A stretch of 64,000 bases of DNA from Gnetum montanum (lineage: Eukaryota; Streptophyta; Gnetopsida; Gnetales; Gnetaceae), in the NCBI GenBank assembly GCA_015680685.1, contig MNCI01006170.1, positions 220,454 to 284,453 on the forward strand, given 5' to 3'. Shown here one piece after another: positions 24,901-36,085 of the stretch; the first letter of the stretch is position 1; each line of letters starts with the position of its first letter. Under the pieces are notes generated by a model, which made no database searches, was not told the DNA's origin, and worked only from the letters and a program-made list of their open reading frames with translations. A program made the position numbers and the translations under genes.

Positions 24901-25170
24901 CTTTTAGCCCTTCATATTTAGGGATGTATATATATGTTTGCACAATCTTGTGAANCTCATATTTAGGGATGTATATATATGTTTGCACAATCTTGTGAAA
25001 GATGTCAAAAAGATAGAAGAATTACAAACATGAATGAGGAACCATAATAGAATATACATCCATTGAAATCATTTGAAATTTAGGAAATTGGCTTCATGGA
25101 ATCCATCATGCCAATTTGAATGAAAATTCATACATGATTCCTTCTTTGACAATAGTCATGGTGGAGTTAG
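21920..25170 (+). pseudogene. Pol of element A: protease, RT, RNase H, start of integrase
   Basis: Protease is at 21930-22270, where the active site reads LDLESRVNLIS (normally LDSGS), so it is dead. RT is at about 23340-24190; the polymerase motif reads FIDDFSTYG near 23780-23810 with both aspartates kept, although frames around it are broken. RNase H-like sequence is at 24200-24600. Integrase begins near 24700 with GGHYVGRQ and the finger region, and reaches IGFMESIMPI near 25090, where the first catalytic aspartate (GIDFMGPI in relatives) has become glycine. Homology to C stops at about 25170, so the catalytic core of integrase is deleted. The block contains the single-N repeat at 24955. 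Confidence 0.8.
24912..24999. repeat. 43-base direct repeat around a single N (probable assembly artefact)
   Basis: Bases 24912-24954 recur exactly at 24957-24999, separated only by N (24955) and one C. An exact repeat in an otherwise decayed element, broken by one N, is what an unmerged contig overlap leaves behind. Confidence 0.8.
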
Positions 25171-25700
25171 TTGTGACATGTAGGTCTTGTGAACTCATTT
25201 TATTTTTCATTCTTACATTTTCCAATTCTTTAATATCTCTTTAATTTATTTCATATATTTTTTCAATTTCTTCATAATTTTTCTTATTTATTCATATATT
25301 TTATTATTTATAAAATTTTTCATTCTTTAAACATTTTTAATTTAAGAATGGTATATAATAAGCATTGTTAACATGCTAGATGTTATCCATACATGAAGAA
25401 TTTTTTTCTTATGTTATTGAATTATTAAAAGACTAATAGATATAGTGATAACTATGTCATTCATTCTCTTGTTTCTAATATTAAAATATTCTTACCATAC
25501 ACATAATGTGATTCTCATCACATAAAACTAAAATGAACTAATAATCATCATGCCTTAATGGAAAGGTGAATATCCAAGTGAAAATGTAGAAGGATGTGAA
25601 ATCAAATAAATTTTTATTTTTTGTTCTATGTGTATTAATTATTCATATGTTTATATCATTACTTATATTGTCATTGTCATAGAAGCATGTTCTTTAATAA
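25171..25700 (+). other. Very A+T-rich stretch after the integrase break of element A
   Basis: There is no coding signal. It includes T-rich runs at 25200-25330. It replaces the rest of integrase and joins directly to the element's 3' non-coding region. Confidence 0.5.
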
Positions 25701-26820
25701 TAATTGTTACCTTCCTATGATACTGAAAAGATATGTGATCCATGTTTGAAGGTACTCCTCTAGCAAGGCAAACAAAATAATTAGTTGATCCATATAAGAA
25801 TTAATATTCTTTGGGTACCATTGAAAATACATGTTACCCATGCTTGAAGGTAGGCTACTTCCAAGAATCACATGGTATCTTGGATTGATTTCATCATATA
25901 ACTGAAAAGACATGTTACCCATGCCTGAAAGTATATCACTAATGAGATTAGCATTGGCTATGGGGCTAGAAAGACATGTCACCCATGCCTAATGGCATCC
26001 CTCTAACCAATGGTTAAGATGTCCTAAAAATTAATTTTCATAAGTAATTAACTCTTGAAGTGTGAATACTACTTCCTTGTTTTCTTTTATCATGTAATGG
26101 TATCATCATGTGATTGTAATTTGTCTCATGGTAATTATATTAGAATGATGCAATGTGATATCACTGGTAAGTGATATGGACTTAGTTTGGATCTTGGACA
26201 TAAAAAAAATAATGATCAATCTAATCATGATCTACACAAAGGATTTATTATGCCTATGGCAATACCTCACATCTTGTATTCTCAAATCCATTCTCTCATC
26301 ATTCCACCTCACTAGCATATATAAATATAATTTCATGGTTATAAATAACATAGTGTTATTTTCTTACTGAGGTCATTCTAACATGTCCATATTGAAGGAC
26401 AAGTATGATTCTCATGCATTTCCTTGAGTTCTCACAAATTCTTACAGAAGTGGTTATATAAGAGCATTAAGAACAGAGTTTGCTTTGGGGAGGATGCACT
26501 TCTATGAGTTTTGTGTATCATACTTGAAAACTAGTCATGCATCACCTAGCTCATTCCTAGCTATTATGTTATCCATTATATCATTCATATAACCCTCAAT
26601 AATCACTATACTTGAACATCTCCATCAATAATAATTATTGATCTTATATACTCCTTGCTAAAAAAAATCTTGTTTTTCATCACTCTCCACATTCTAATGG
26701 TAATTAAACCATCCATTAGTATCATTCCTTAGCCAAATACTCTTTAGAAAACCTTAGGACATTTCAAACATTGATATTTATTGATATTTTTCCAAAAAAA
26801 AGCATAAATGTTTTTTTTAC
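25701..26820 (+). other. 3' non-coding region of element A
   Basis: It matches element C's 3' region: the stretch 26150-26320 aligns with C at about 34985-35155 through shared blocks such as TTTGGA, ATCATGAT and TTCCACCTCACT. It carries four copies of a motif that is single in B and C (separate entry). There is no supported reading frame. Confidence 0.6.
25723..25997 (+). repeat. Four spaced copies of a 31-base motif
   Basis: The motif CTGAAAAGACATGTTACCCA plus TGCCTGAAGGT, with variants, occurs at about 25723-25753, 25820-25851, 25902-25932 and 25967-25997. Element B (12219-12249) and element C (34831-34862) have one copy each, at the matching place in the 3' non-coding region. Confidence 0.8.
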
Positions 26821-27010
26821 TAAGGTGGTATCATAGCTATGATATCATATCACCTACAATATCACAATTACAGTACTGTAGATACAATATATTCAATATA
26901 ATCCCCTACAAATACACACAAACATTAGAAAATTTTAATCATTTTATTCCAAACACCTGGGGTGTTCATGTCATTTCTAAGCCAAAGAAAATTTAGAACT
27001 TTATATCTTT
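26820..27010 (+). other. Possible start of element A's 3' LTR
   Basis: The bases 26825-26880 contain several GATATC-like palindromes (TATCATAGCTATGATATCATATC), resembling the first 80 bases of the family's LTR. The match is weak, and element C interrupts at 27011. Confidence 0.3.
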
Positions 27011-27021
27011 TGATGAGTTGT

Positions 27022-27093
27022 GATATCGTGCCTGCGATATCACGTACGCGATATTGTGGCCTTCCATGCGATATAATGTATGCGACATCGTAG
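27022..27093 (+). repeat. GATATC palindrome array at the LTR start
   Basis: Units beginning GATATC or a decayed form start at 27022, 27036, 27050, 27070 and 27084; three are 14 bases long and one is 20. The 3' LTR repeats the same register from 36097. Differences between the two copies are mainly C to T and G to A at CpG sites. Confidence 0.8.
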
Positions 27094-27107
27094 CCTACCT
27101 CATTGCC

Positions 27108-27114
27108 TATAAAT
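27108..27114 (+). promoter_or_regulatory. TATA box in the 5' LTR of element C
   Basis: TATAAAT lies in CCTATAAATTAGAGG, 97 bases into the LTR, directly after the palindrome array. It is conserved in the 3' LTR (36183-36189) and in both LTRs of element B. Confidence 0.75.
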
Positions 27115-27837
27115 TAGAGGTGGGTGCACTTGGTTTACATAGTTAGTCTTAGTCCCTTACCCAAATGCTTATCTTTTCTTCCTCTTAGAGTTAGAATTAT
27201 TTCTGCATGCCCGTAGTAGGAGTCATAAAGTGAACAGATCTTTATTCAAGCATTGTGTACCTGAGCACACCTTGTGTCCAACAATAAAGGTGAACTTTGT
27301 GATGAACCATGTAGCATTCAGAATAGATTAATTAATGTTAATTACTATTACTTAATGTTGTCCTTATTTAATTAATGGTTCTCTCTCACCCTACAACTCT
27401 CCTAAGTAAGCACATAGAGTACGATCACTTCGAGCATGCATGTAACACTTGGTAACCCAGTAACAATTATTGTTTGGTAAGCCTAATAGTATTGCACTAG
27501 TTCAAGATGTGTATGACAAGCAAGAATAGATACTAGTGTTAGGATTAGTTAGAGCCTATTTAATAAGTAGTCAAATTAAATTAGTTACTTAGTTATCTCT
27601 CTCTTCCCTTATTAGTAGCAAGACATAAAAACACATAAAAAGTATAAAAATCATATGCCTCAAGTTTACTTAACCATACAATCATGACATACAAGTAAGC
27701 TTGGGAAGACAACGATTAATCAACCCATTCTTGTTCCTCAAAGGTGCATAGGTACTTAGTCCTTGGAATTCAACTAGATCATGCATGGATGCTCGTATTC
27801 ATATGGTTGAGGGTAGGGATACCTCACCATTCATCAT

Positions 27838-27857
27838 TGCCACTGTTGCTAGGGACT
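27838..27857 (+). other. Primer binding site of element C (tRNA-Asp type, decayed)
   Basis: TGCCACTGTTGCTAGGGACT begins one base after the 5' LTR. It aligns with element B's site and, more loosely, with the complement of plant tRNA-Asp. Confidence 0.75.
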
Positions 27858-27973
27858 TTATTGTTTGTGCATTAACTAGAACATAGGAAATCTTTCACAT
27901 CATTGGAATGAACCCTTGGGATTGGTTAAAGAAAAATAATAAATAAAAAAAATTACACAATGAATAGAAAATC

Positions 27974-30480
27974 ATGTCTCCTTCTTCATAAGAAAGTGTT
28001 TCACAACCTAGGTCTGATACAAGGAATAATCAGAGATGTAGTACACATGATAATCTGCCAGTCCCTCAACAGTTTCGTGTGCTATATGTTCATCTCAATG
28101 AATATGTACTAAAATTTACCTTTATCCTCCACTAGGATGAACAACTGTGTTGGCAAGATTTAGAAGGTAACATAGTGTTACCTCCTGATCATTTAGTCCC
28201 GGGCATGATTCTTTATGATCTCACATAAATTGGCATGCAACATTTATAGGTAGAGTACATTGTGCATGATCATGACTGGAGAGAGTATCAACCCATGGAG
28301 GCACAACATCAAAGGGACTTACAGTAGGAGAGACATCATAAATCCATGAAGGAAAAGTTTTCGCAAAATGTCCCACATGTCCTAAGTGTAAATGAGAATG
28401 GTAAACTTGCCTTAGGTAGTTGCCCACACAATGATGTTCCTCCCATTGACTTTGATCAAGGGATTGTGTATCAGAATCTTTACTCAACTATCCATAACCT
28501 AGATTTTGGTACCGATAGACACAAAGGGTTTGAAAAAGGAACACAAACACATGACAAGGATGGATGTTCCAATTGTAACCACGATCAAGGCTGTGACCAC
28601 CAAAGGGAAGGAAGAAGGCATCGACATGATGATAGTCATCCTTCTTCTCCACCTTCATCATCTCCTTCACCCTCTCTTTTAGGATCTAAATGTAGTTACA
28701 AAGAAAAAGATCATGAGGATAAGGGTAGACAAAATGGAAGTCATAGATAAAATAATCAAGAAAGGGGATGAGGGCACTCTAGAGAAACACACCATGAAAG
28801 AAGGGAGAGTAGGAAACAACATAGGCATCGTAGATGCCATAGATGAGATGATCACAATGAACCCCTACTCGCTACTCAAAGTATGCTAGACATAACTAAG
28901 GCTATTAGGATCCCAAAAAGGTACCAAAAAGATAGTAGGATCAAGAGATTAGACATGAAAAACATCTCATGGTTTGAAGGGGGGGTATAACATTGATCCT
29001 CAAAATCATCTACAAGCATTTCATGATGCATGTGCCTTATAAAACATAGAAAGGGAATGGAAAAAACTTAAGTTGTTTCCATGGACACTAGTCAAAGAAG
29101 TGGAGAGCTAGTATTGATCCTTAGAACTAGAATCCATTCGTAGATGGTACCATGTTAGAATTGTTTAACAATAAGTATCAAATGTACTCCCAAGTGTCCA
29201 ACCTACAAAAGCAAATCCAAGCCTAGAAACAAGGAGGACATGAACCCTTGGATGCTACCATGGGTTACTATTATGCACTATTACATCATTGTCCTAGCCA
29301 TGGTTATTCATAGAGGGATCAACTACATGATCTCATAGATGGGCTTAGGCATGAAATGTGAAGAACCCTTGGGACATATGTCTAAAGGAGACTATCTGAG
29401 CTTAGGACCCATCAAGTTCAGAGATTATTAGAGCGAGTTGCTAAAGAAGAAGGTGAGCTAAGGAAAAGAGAGAGTGTAGAGGAATATAACAGAGATCCTT
29501 CCCTCTGAACGAGGGGAGTAAGATTTTGTGAGAATGAAGAAGAGTCACCACTCAAAGAGATGGTGAATAAGAAAACCTTGCCTATCAAAAAATTAGCATC
29601 AAAAGTATTAGCAAAGGTAGAACAAATGTCAAATTCCCTAGATGATAGATTTCAAACCATTCTTAATATAGTAGAGAAGTCTAGAGAGCAAGGTAGTGAT
29701 TGCGAAAAAATAAAAAAGAGAGAAACTAAACATGCACGTAATAAGGGTAAGGGCAAAGTTGTCATTATTGAGGAGGTTGTGGATTCAAATACAAACAATG
29801 ATAGTGGATGCGAGATATGCAATATGACCATCCTAAGGAATGTTGCCCTATAATCTCACATCTGTAGGAGTCTGGGTTGTATGCATTGAACCCATGATTA
29901 AACAAAAGGTAGACACCTCGAAGGTTACCTTATCCTGAAGGTAACTCAAGACAGTTTCACCAACCCTTAATGTATTATCCAAGTGGAATTCCACCATAAC
30001 CAATCGAGCAGTATCAACAATGGAAATATCCAAAATTGTTGGGAATGCCACCACCAAGGCAACAACATTCTCATTAGCAACTTGACTCATATGGATATTA
30101 CGTGCAATAGCAAAGCTCTCCACATGACTCTACTAGTCATGTTATGCCTCAACCCCACTACCAAGCTTGCGAGTATTATATGACTCCTTCTCCTAGGGGT
30201 GATGTTCCACAAACATACAATCCTTCTCATCCAGTTGCACCACTTCCATCCTTAACTCCATTACCACCTACTCCAGCTATGCAAGGTGGACTCCCTACTC
30301 ATCCACAATAATGTAATGCCACCAGGGTTGTTAACACTCAACCTACTGCTAGTTCTGACAACTTCATGAAGAAAAGACCTTTCTTTAGAACCAACAGTCC
30401 AACTAAGCCCTTGCAACCACAAGCAGATGATTCTTCAAGAGCCTCACTATCACTTTGAAGATCCATTGAACTTAAAAACT
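27974..30480 (+). pseudogene. Gag of element C
   Basis: The start at 27974 (ATG TCT) matches element B's. The N-terminal part runs to about 28340. A 134-residue open piece at 28346-28750 carries a proline/serine tract (SPPSSSPSPSLLGS) and ends in a lysine/histidine-rich stretch. The capsid-like part (about 29000-29470) is frame-broken. A lysine-rich block at 29560-29853 ends in GCEIC, the first half of the zinc knuckle. One frame over, the sequence continues YDHPKECCP, so a single-base shift splits the knuckle. A proline-rich tail follows (30180-30310). Several stops also interrupt it. Confidence 0.8.
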
Positions 30481-33400
30481 ACACTCAATGCATACGATCA
30501 TGTTAACTCATGTTGTTACTGATTGGATAAAAGCTAGCCATCTTCCTAGGAAATTCTCTAATCTTGGGAGTCCTCTGATATATCTACAAATCACTGGAAA
30601 TGAGCCATGTAAAGATTTTTTGGATTTAGGTTCTAGTATCAACTTGATCTCTCAAGAAATGTGCAAGGCTTGGAACCTACCTCCACTAAGAAAGAGTAAC
30701 ATTCATTTAGAGTTGGCTGACCAATCCATCACTGTTCCGTTGAGACTAGTGGAGGACATTGTCACCACTGTTTGTGAGAGGTCATATCTAGTTGAATTCC
30801 TAGTGATTCAAGTGAACAACGGTAAGGGGGACTTCCCAATCATAATGGGAAGAGAATGGCTAAGCATAGTTAATGCATGCCTAGGAATCCATGATCTTTC
30901 CTTAGAAATATCAAAGGAAAATACATTTGGAAAGATCGAGAAGAAGAAAGTTTCATCCATTGCATACAGTGATGCAGGGTATAATTGCATGTAGAAGTCA
31001 TGGTTCATGCAATATTAAACATTGCCTACATGTAATCAATGTGCACAAGTGATTGATATACAAAGATGCTGGTATGTAGCAACCACAAGATTGGAAGACA
31101 CCCAGTGGCTGATAGCTGATCAAGAGAGAAACTCAACTATATGCATGGAACCAACTGAGGGTTTGACTTGCACTTACATCAATAGCATAGATACATTAGA
31201 TCAAGTCCATTTCCAACTTCCAAGTCTTGAACTTGAGAATATCAACTAGGGGAAGTTGGAAATCCCTAATAAGTTTAGGCAAGAGCCCCTTGAGCTAAAA
31301 CCATTGCCCATCAGTATGGAATACATGTTTCTTAAAAATGGAAAATCGATAATTATTAATTCTAAGTGGTTGAAAGCCTTCACTTGGTCATATTCCAAAT
31401 TAACTGGAATAGATCCTAGGATATGCCAACATAGGATTTACATTGACCCCTCCATGAAGCCTTGAAGACAACCATAGAGGCGATTGAACCCAAAGCTGAA
31501 GGAAGTAGTTAAGGAGGAAATTGAACAGCTTCTAAAAGCTAAGTTCGTCTACCTCGTTGCTGATAGAGAATGGGTTAGCCCCTTAGTTATAGTACCCAAA
31601 ATGGAGGCAAATGGAGGGTGTGCATATATTTCTGGCTACTAAACATGGAAACATTCAAGGACCACTTTCCACTGTCATTTGTTGACCAAGTTTTAGACAC
31701 CATCGCAGGGCATCGCTACTATAGTTTTTTGGATGGGTATTGTGGGTACAACCAAATACAAATAGCCCTAGAAGACCAAGCCAAGACTATGTTCAGCAGT
31801 CCTTGGGGAACATTTGCATAGAAAGAGATGTTGTTTGGCTTGTGCAATGCCCCTATAATGTTTCAATGATTAGTTCTAAGCATATTCCAGTAGCAGATAG
31901 GAAACAGTGTGGAGGTCTTCATGGATGACTTCTCCACCTACGGAGAAAACTTTGTTCAAGCCTTAGACTGGTTAGAGCAAGTATTAAAATGATGTGTAGA
32001 AACCAATTTAAGGCTCAACTAGCAAAAAAGCCATTTAATGATCCAAGAAGGTGTAGTATTAGGGCATAAGATCTCACAAATAGGGATAAAGGTAGACCCC
32101 AAAAAGATTAAAGTTATTCAATGAATTACCTGTCAACCAGAAATAATAAAAGATATCCAGTCATTCCTTGAACACACTGGCTACTACAAAAGGTTTATTA
32201 AGAGCTTTTCAAAGGTTGAAAAATCATTGGTTGAACTAACAAAAAAGGACATACCTTTCAAATGGACTAGGAAATGTGAACTAGACTTCCAAACTTTAAA
32301 ACAAAGGCTTGTAGAAACACCCATTCTACAATCTCCTGACTAGTCTAGATCATTCCACATAATGACTGATGTGTCCAATTATGCTTTAAGAGTTGTACTT
32401 ACATAGTTAGATGATCAAAAATGTCCTTATTACATCCACTGTGCAAGTATAATTATTGCTAATGCACAACTTAACTACACTACAATAGAAAAAGAATTAA
32501 TGGCTGTAGTGTTTGCACTAGAAAAATTTAGGCCTTATGTCTTGGGCTATAAGGTTTTCGTGCACATAGATCATAGTGCAATAAGGTTCCTGATGAATAA
32601 ACCAATAGTAATCCCTCGCATCATATGATGGCTTGTAATCTTACAAGAGTTCGATCTTATGATGATTGATCATAAACACACCGAGAACATAGTTGCTAAT
32701 CATTTATCTCAATTGCGATGGGACAACAAAGAGGATGAGTATCAAATTTTTGACTATTTCCCAGATGAAATCCTCTTTGTAGGTGTAGTGAATAATCAAT
32801 TAACCATGAAGACAAATTGGTATAGTATCTTTCTCATCTATCTCCTTATACAACAAGCACCACAAGGGTTTAATGCTAAAAAGAAACAAAAATTTCTTCA
32901 CCAAGCCAAGTATTTTATGGAAATCAATGGACAACTTTACAAAGTATGTGTTGATGGCCTAGTCTGATGGTGTGTTCCCAATGTAGATCAATTGTGAGTT
33001 CTCCAAGATGCTCATGCGGGTTCTTGTGGCGGTCATTACGTCGGGAGATGAATGGCCATTAAGATCTTGCTTATAGGATATTATTAGCCTACATTGTTTT
33101 GGGATGCCCATCATTTCATCTAATCTTGTGAGCACTGCCAACATGATGGAGGGATGACTACTAGAATGGAGGATCCACAACAATGGATTTAACCTTTAAA
33201 ACCCTTCAACATATGGGGAATTAATTTTATGGGATCCATTACACCGATGTCCAATGGAAAAGCTTACATTATTGTTGTCATTGATTACCTTACAAAATGG
33301 GTAGAGGCAGCTACTATTAAGGATTGTACATCATCTATAGCTACATGATTTGTTCAACAAAAAATCATAAATAGGTTTGGTGTGAATTATGCACTTATTT

Positions 33401-34176
33401 TAGACAATGGTACACACTTCACAGGTGAAACTTTTTAAAAATTATTGCAACGCTTACGGGTTGAGCACAAACTGAGTACACCATATCATCCCTAAGCAAA
33501 TGGTCAAGCTGAAGTCATGAACAAGGAGATTATGAAGATATTGACAAGAACCATTAGCAAGTTTAGGTGAGATTAGAGCACTAAACTAAACGACGCTCTT
33601 TGGGCATACCTCTCCACATGGAAACTCCTTATAGGCTACTCTCCCTATGAGTTAGTGTATGATAAATTACCAATGCTTCCCATTCAAACTAAGCTCTATA
33701 CACTATCCATAACATGTGACCTCAACCTTAACCTCGATCTAGCACAAAAAAAATAGTTGATGACCCTTAACTTGCTAGAGGAGAACCGATTGGACACCCT
33801 ATCATCTAACGAATTGCACAAAGCCTTCAATAAATAGCATCATAACCTAAGAATTAGGAAAGTTAAATATCAACTAGGAGATAAGATTCTCTACTAGAAA
33901 CCCACACATGTGCCACAACATACCAAATTTCAAATGTTGTGGAAAGCACCTTATGTCATTCATGCAACTTTTCCTTCAGGGGCCATGATGATATAAAAAC
34001 CTAAGAGCTCAGATAAGAAACTTTTGATCAACATCCAACAAACCAAACCTTTCTATGAGCTTAGAATAGCCAGTACTCATACTACCTCTATTGGTGGACA
34101 ACCTTGCATGCTATTTTGAATCTCCTCCTTCCAACTCAGTTGTGGGGGAGATGGCCACCTATACCAACCATTCTAG
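30481..34176 (+). pseudogene. Pol of element C: protease, RT, RNase H, integrase
   Basis: Protease is at 30488-30994 in one open piece; its active site reads FLDLGSSINLIS, so DSG has become DLG. RT is at about 31480-32330, with FLDGYCGYNQIQIA and FMDDFSTYG (31915-31945) intact. RNase H is at about 32340-32760 (NYTTIEKELMAVVFALEKF and related residues). Integrase is at about 32960-34130: the finger SCEHCQ is present, the first catalytic aspartate reads GINFMG (D to N), and DNGTHFTG and ANGQAEVMNKEI keep the second and third acidic residues. The tail reads TTSIGGQ...FQLSCGGDGHL and ends at a TAG at 34174-34176. Scattered stops make it inactive. Confidence 0.9.
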
Positions 34177-36072
34177 GCCCTCAACCCTTTATATATTTTT
34201 GTTTTACATATTTTTATTTTACACCTTTTTGTTTTGCACATTTTTCAAATTTACTTATTTTTGTCTTACACCATCGTTCACATTTTTATCATTTCTTTAT
34301 TTGGTTGATTTACTTTCATTCACTAGACACTAAGTGCTCCTGATGATGGATTGAATTATATACTATTGATTACTAATGTTTGGTTTTTACCTCTAAATTA
34401 TGTTGCTAATATTATGATATGGTTCTTTTGATAAAACAGGCAATGAGTCCATGTCATCCATTCATCCATTCAACTCTATGGTCTCCCTTGGCTTGGAACT
34501 GTATAGTCCCTTTTTTCTAATCAACTTCTTAATGAATTGGTGGCTTGGTATTTTTCAAACTAAAGAAAGGACTCAATGGTTGAAAAGGATGTGACTTCAA
34601 GGGGATTTGATGCATTTGTGCTAGCCATTCTCTTAGGTGCTTGGATTCTTTTTCTTGGGTTTTCCACCATTCTACCATTAATCAAATATCAGGAAGCTGA
34701 GTGAATAAAAATAAGTATTTGCATAGTGTGGTTCTCATGCAAAAAAATAAAATAAAATAGAAAAGTGGGAATTCAAAGCACACCCCTTAGACATAATAAA
34801 GCAATAAGGGCTATAAGCACTGGTTATGGCACTGGAAAGACATGTTACCCATGCCTAAAGGTTCCCTCTAACTAAGATCCCTTCTCACTTCCTGCTTCTC
34901 CATCTCACTCTCCTTGGGATGGTGGTGACTCTTTGTGGAGGCATTCTTGTTACTTCAAGAGGATGGATTGGCCAAGTGTATTGATGCGAGCTCACTGAGT
35001 GTGGTTAGTTTAAGTCTAGATTTGGAATGAGTTCTAGTCAATCACATTAACCATGATATACATAAGGGAATTTACACAACTTTGCTCTTGGGATTCCATT
35101 CCATTTCTACTCTCCATCTTTCCTTCCATTTTCCACCTCACTGCTAAGTTTTATGATTAGTCCATATCTTGGTTGATGCATTGTTTTTCCTTGGTAAATT
35201 CTTGTGGGTAAGTTTTTAACTCTTGCTTCCAAATGACATTCCTAGAGCCTACAAACTCTTTGGTTTGTTAGTTTATTAGGGCATAAAGGGCATGAGCCTA
35301 CTTCTGGGAGGACCCATTAGCAACCATTTTTGGTGCAATTATTAAGTTATTTTCCTTAAACATTATCTACAATCAACCATTTCTCATTTCATCCCCATCT
35401 TTGACATCCACTTTATTGGCATTGTCATTATTATTTTTTTCCATCTTTCTTGTTCCTTATATTTTTCCATCTTATTGATACTAGAGGTTTGCTCTTAGTC
35501 ATGGGGGCCTTGGCAAAAATTTTTCAATTTTACTACTTGCCTAACCCCTACACCTTGGGAAGTTATCAATAATAAACCTCTAACCCAGTTTTTGCCATAA
35601 CCACAACCCAGCCAATGCGTTTTATATTGAGGCAAGGTATCAATTGCATTGTGGCTTACTTATCCTTGCTCATTCGTGATTGTGTTGTATGTGCAAATGG
35701 TGATTACATGAACTATGGACTGGAATAGCAGGAAGCACTTGGGATGGACTAGAGCTAGAACATTTATGTCGAGAATAAGTCTGGTCACGTAGCTACAGAT
35801 AAACAATGGGGAGTGCAATCTCAGCATTGGCAGAAACATGCCTCATTTTCTTTTCTTCATCTTTCTCTTCAAGCTATCAAGTGAAGGTTTGGATGTCATC
35901 CATGTATAGTGTTCACCACAAAGGGTGGGAGCATCAATTTTATAATATGTTTATCAATCCATTCACCAGGCACTTTGAGCATATTATTCCCTATCATTGT
36001 TAGTTCTCATTCAGTCAATAATCCCATACCTTTCCAATATTTTGTAAGGAACCTGAGGATGATTTTTCATTC
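34177..36072 (+). other. Long 3' non-coding region of element C
   Basis: About 1.9 kb without a supported frame, equivalent to 11010-12890 of element B and 25701-26820 of element A. A T-rich stretch (34180-34320) makes a spurious hydrophobic frame. The conserved motif CTGGAAAGACATGTTACCCA lies at about 34831-34855. Confidence 0.65.
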
Positions 36073-36085
36073 AGTTATGGGGGTA
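36073..36085 (+). other. Polypurine tract of element C
   Basis: AGTTATGGGGGTA directly precedes the 3' LTR and is identical to element B's tract. Confidence 0.85.

Larger units (their letters stand above)
8450..27010 (+). mobile_element. Element A: old Athila-like Ty3/gypsy element, split by element B
   Basis: The plus-strand parts at 8450-10204 and 20074 to about 27010 line up in order with the LTR, PBS, gag, PR, RT, RH, INT and 3' non-coding region of elements B and C, but are more A+T-rich and decayed. The two parts join across element B within the gag: the serine/proline-rich gag stretch lies just left of B and the capsid part just right of it. After about 25170 most of INT is missing. 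The 3' end is not clear where element C begins at 27011. Confidence 0.8.
27011..27836 (+). repeat. 5' LTR of element C
   Basis: 826 bp, starting TGATGAGTTG and ending TTCATCA. The first 85 bases hold GATATC palindromes in a mostly 14-bp rhythm. A TATA box (TATAAAT) is at 27108-27114. It pairs with 36086-36959. Confidence 0.92.

Noticed and set aside
34091-34343. Hydrophobic open frames rich in phenylalanine just after element C pol
   Set aside because: They arise from a T-rich non-coding stretch. The equivalent place in element B has no such frame, so they are not an env gene.
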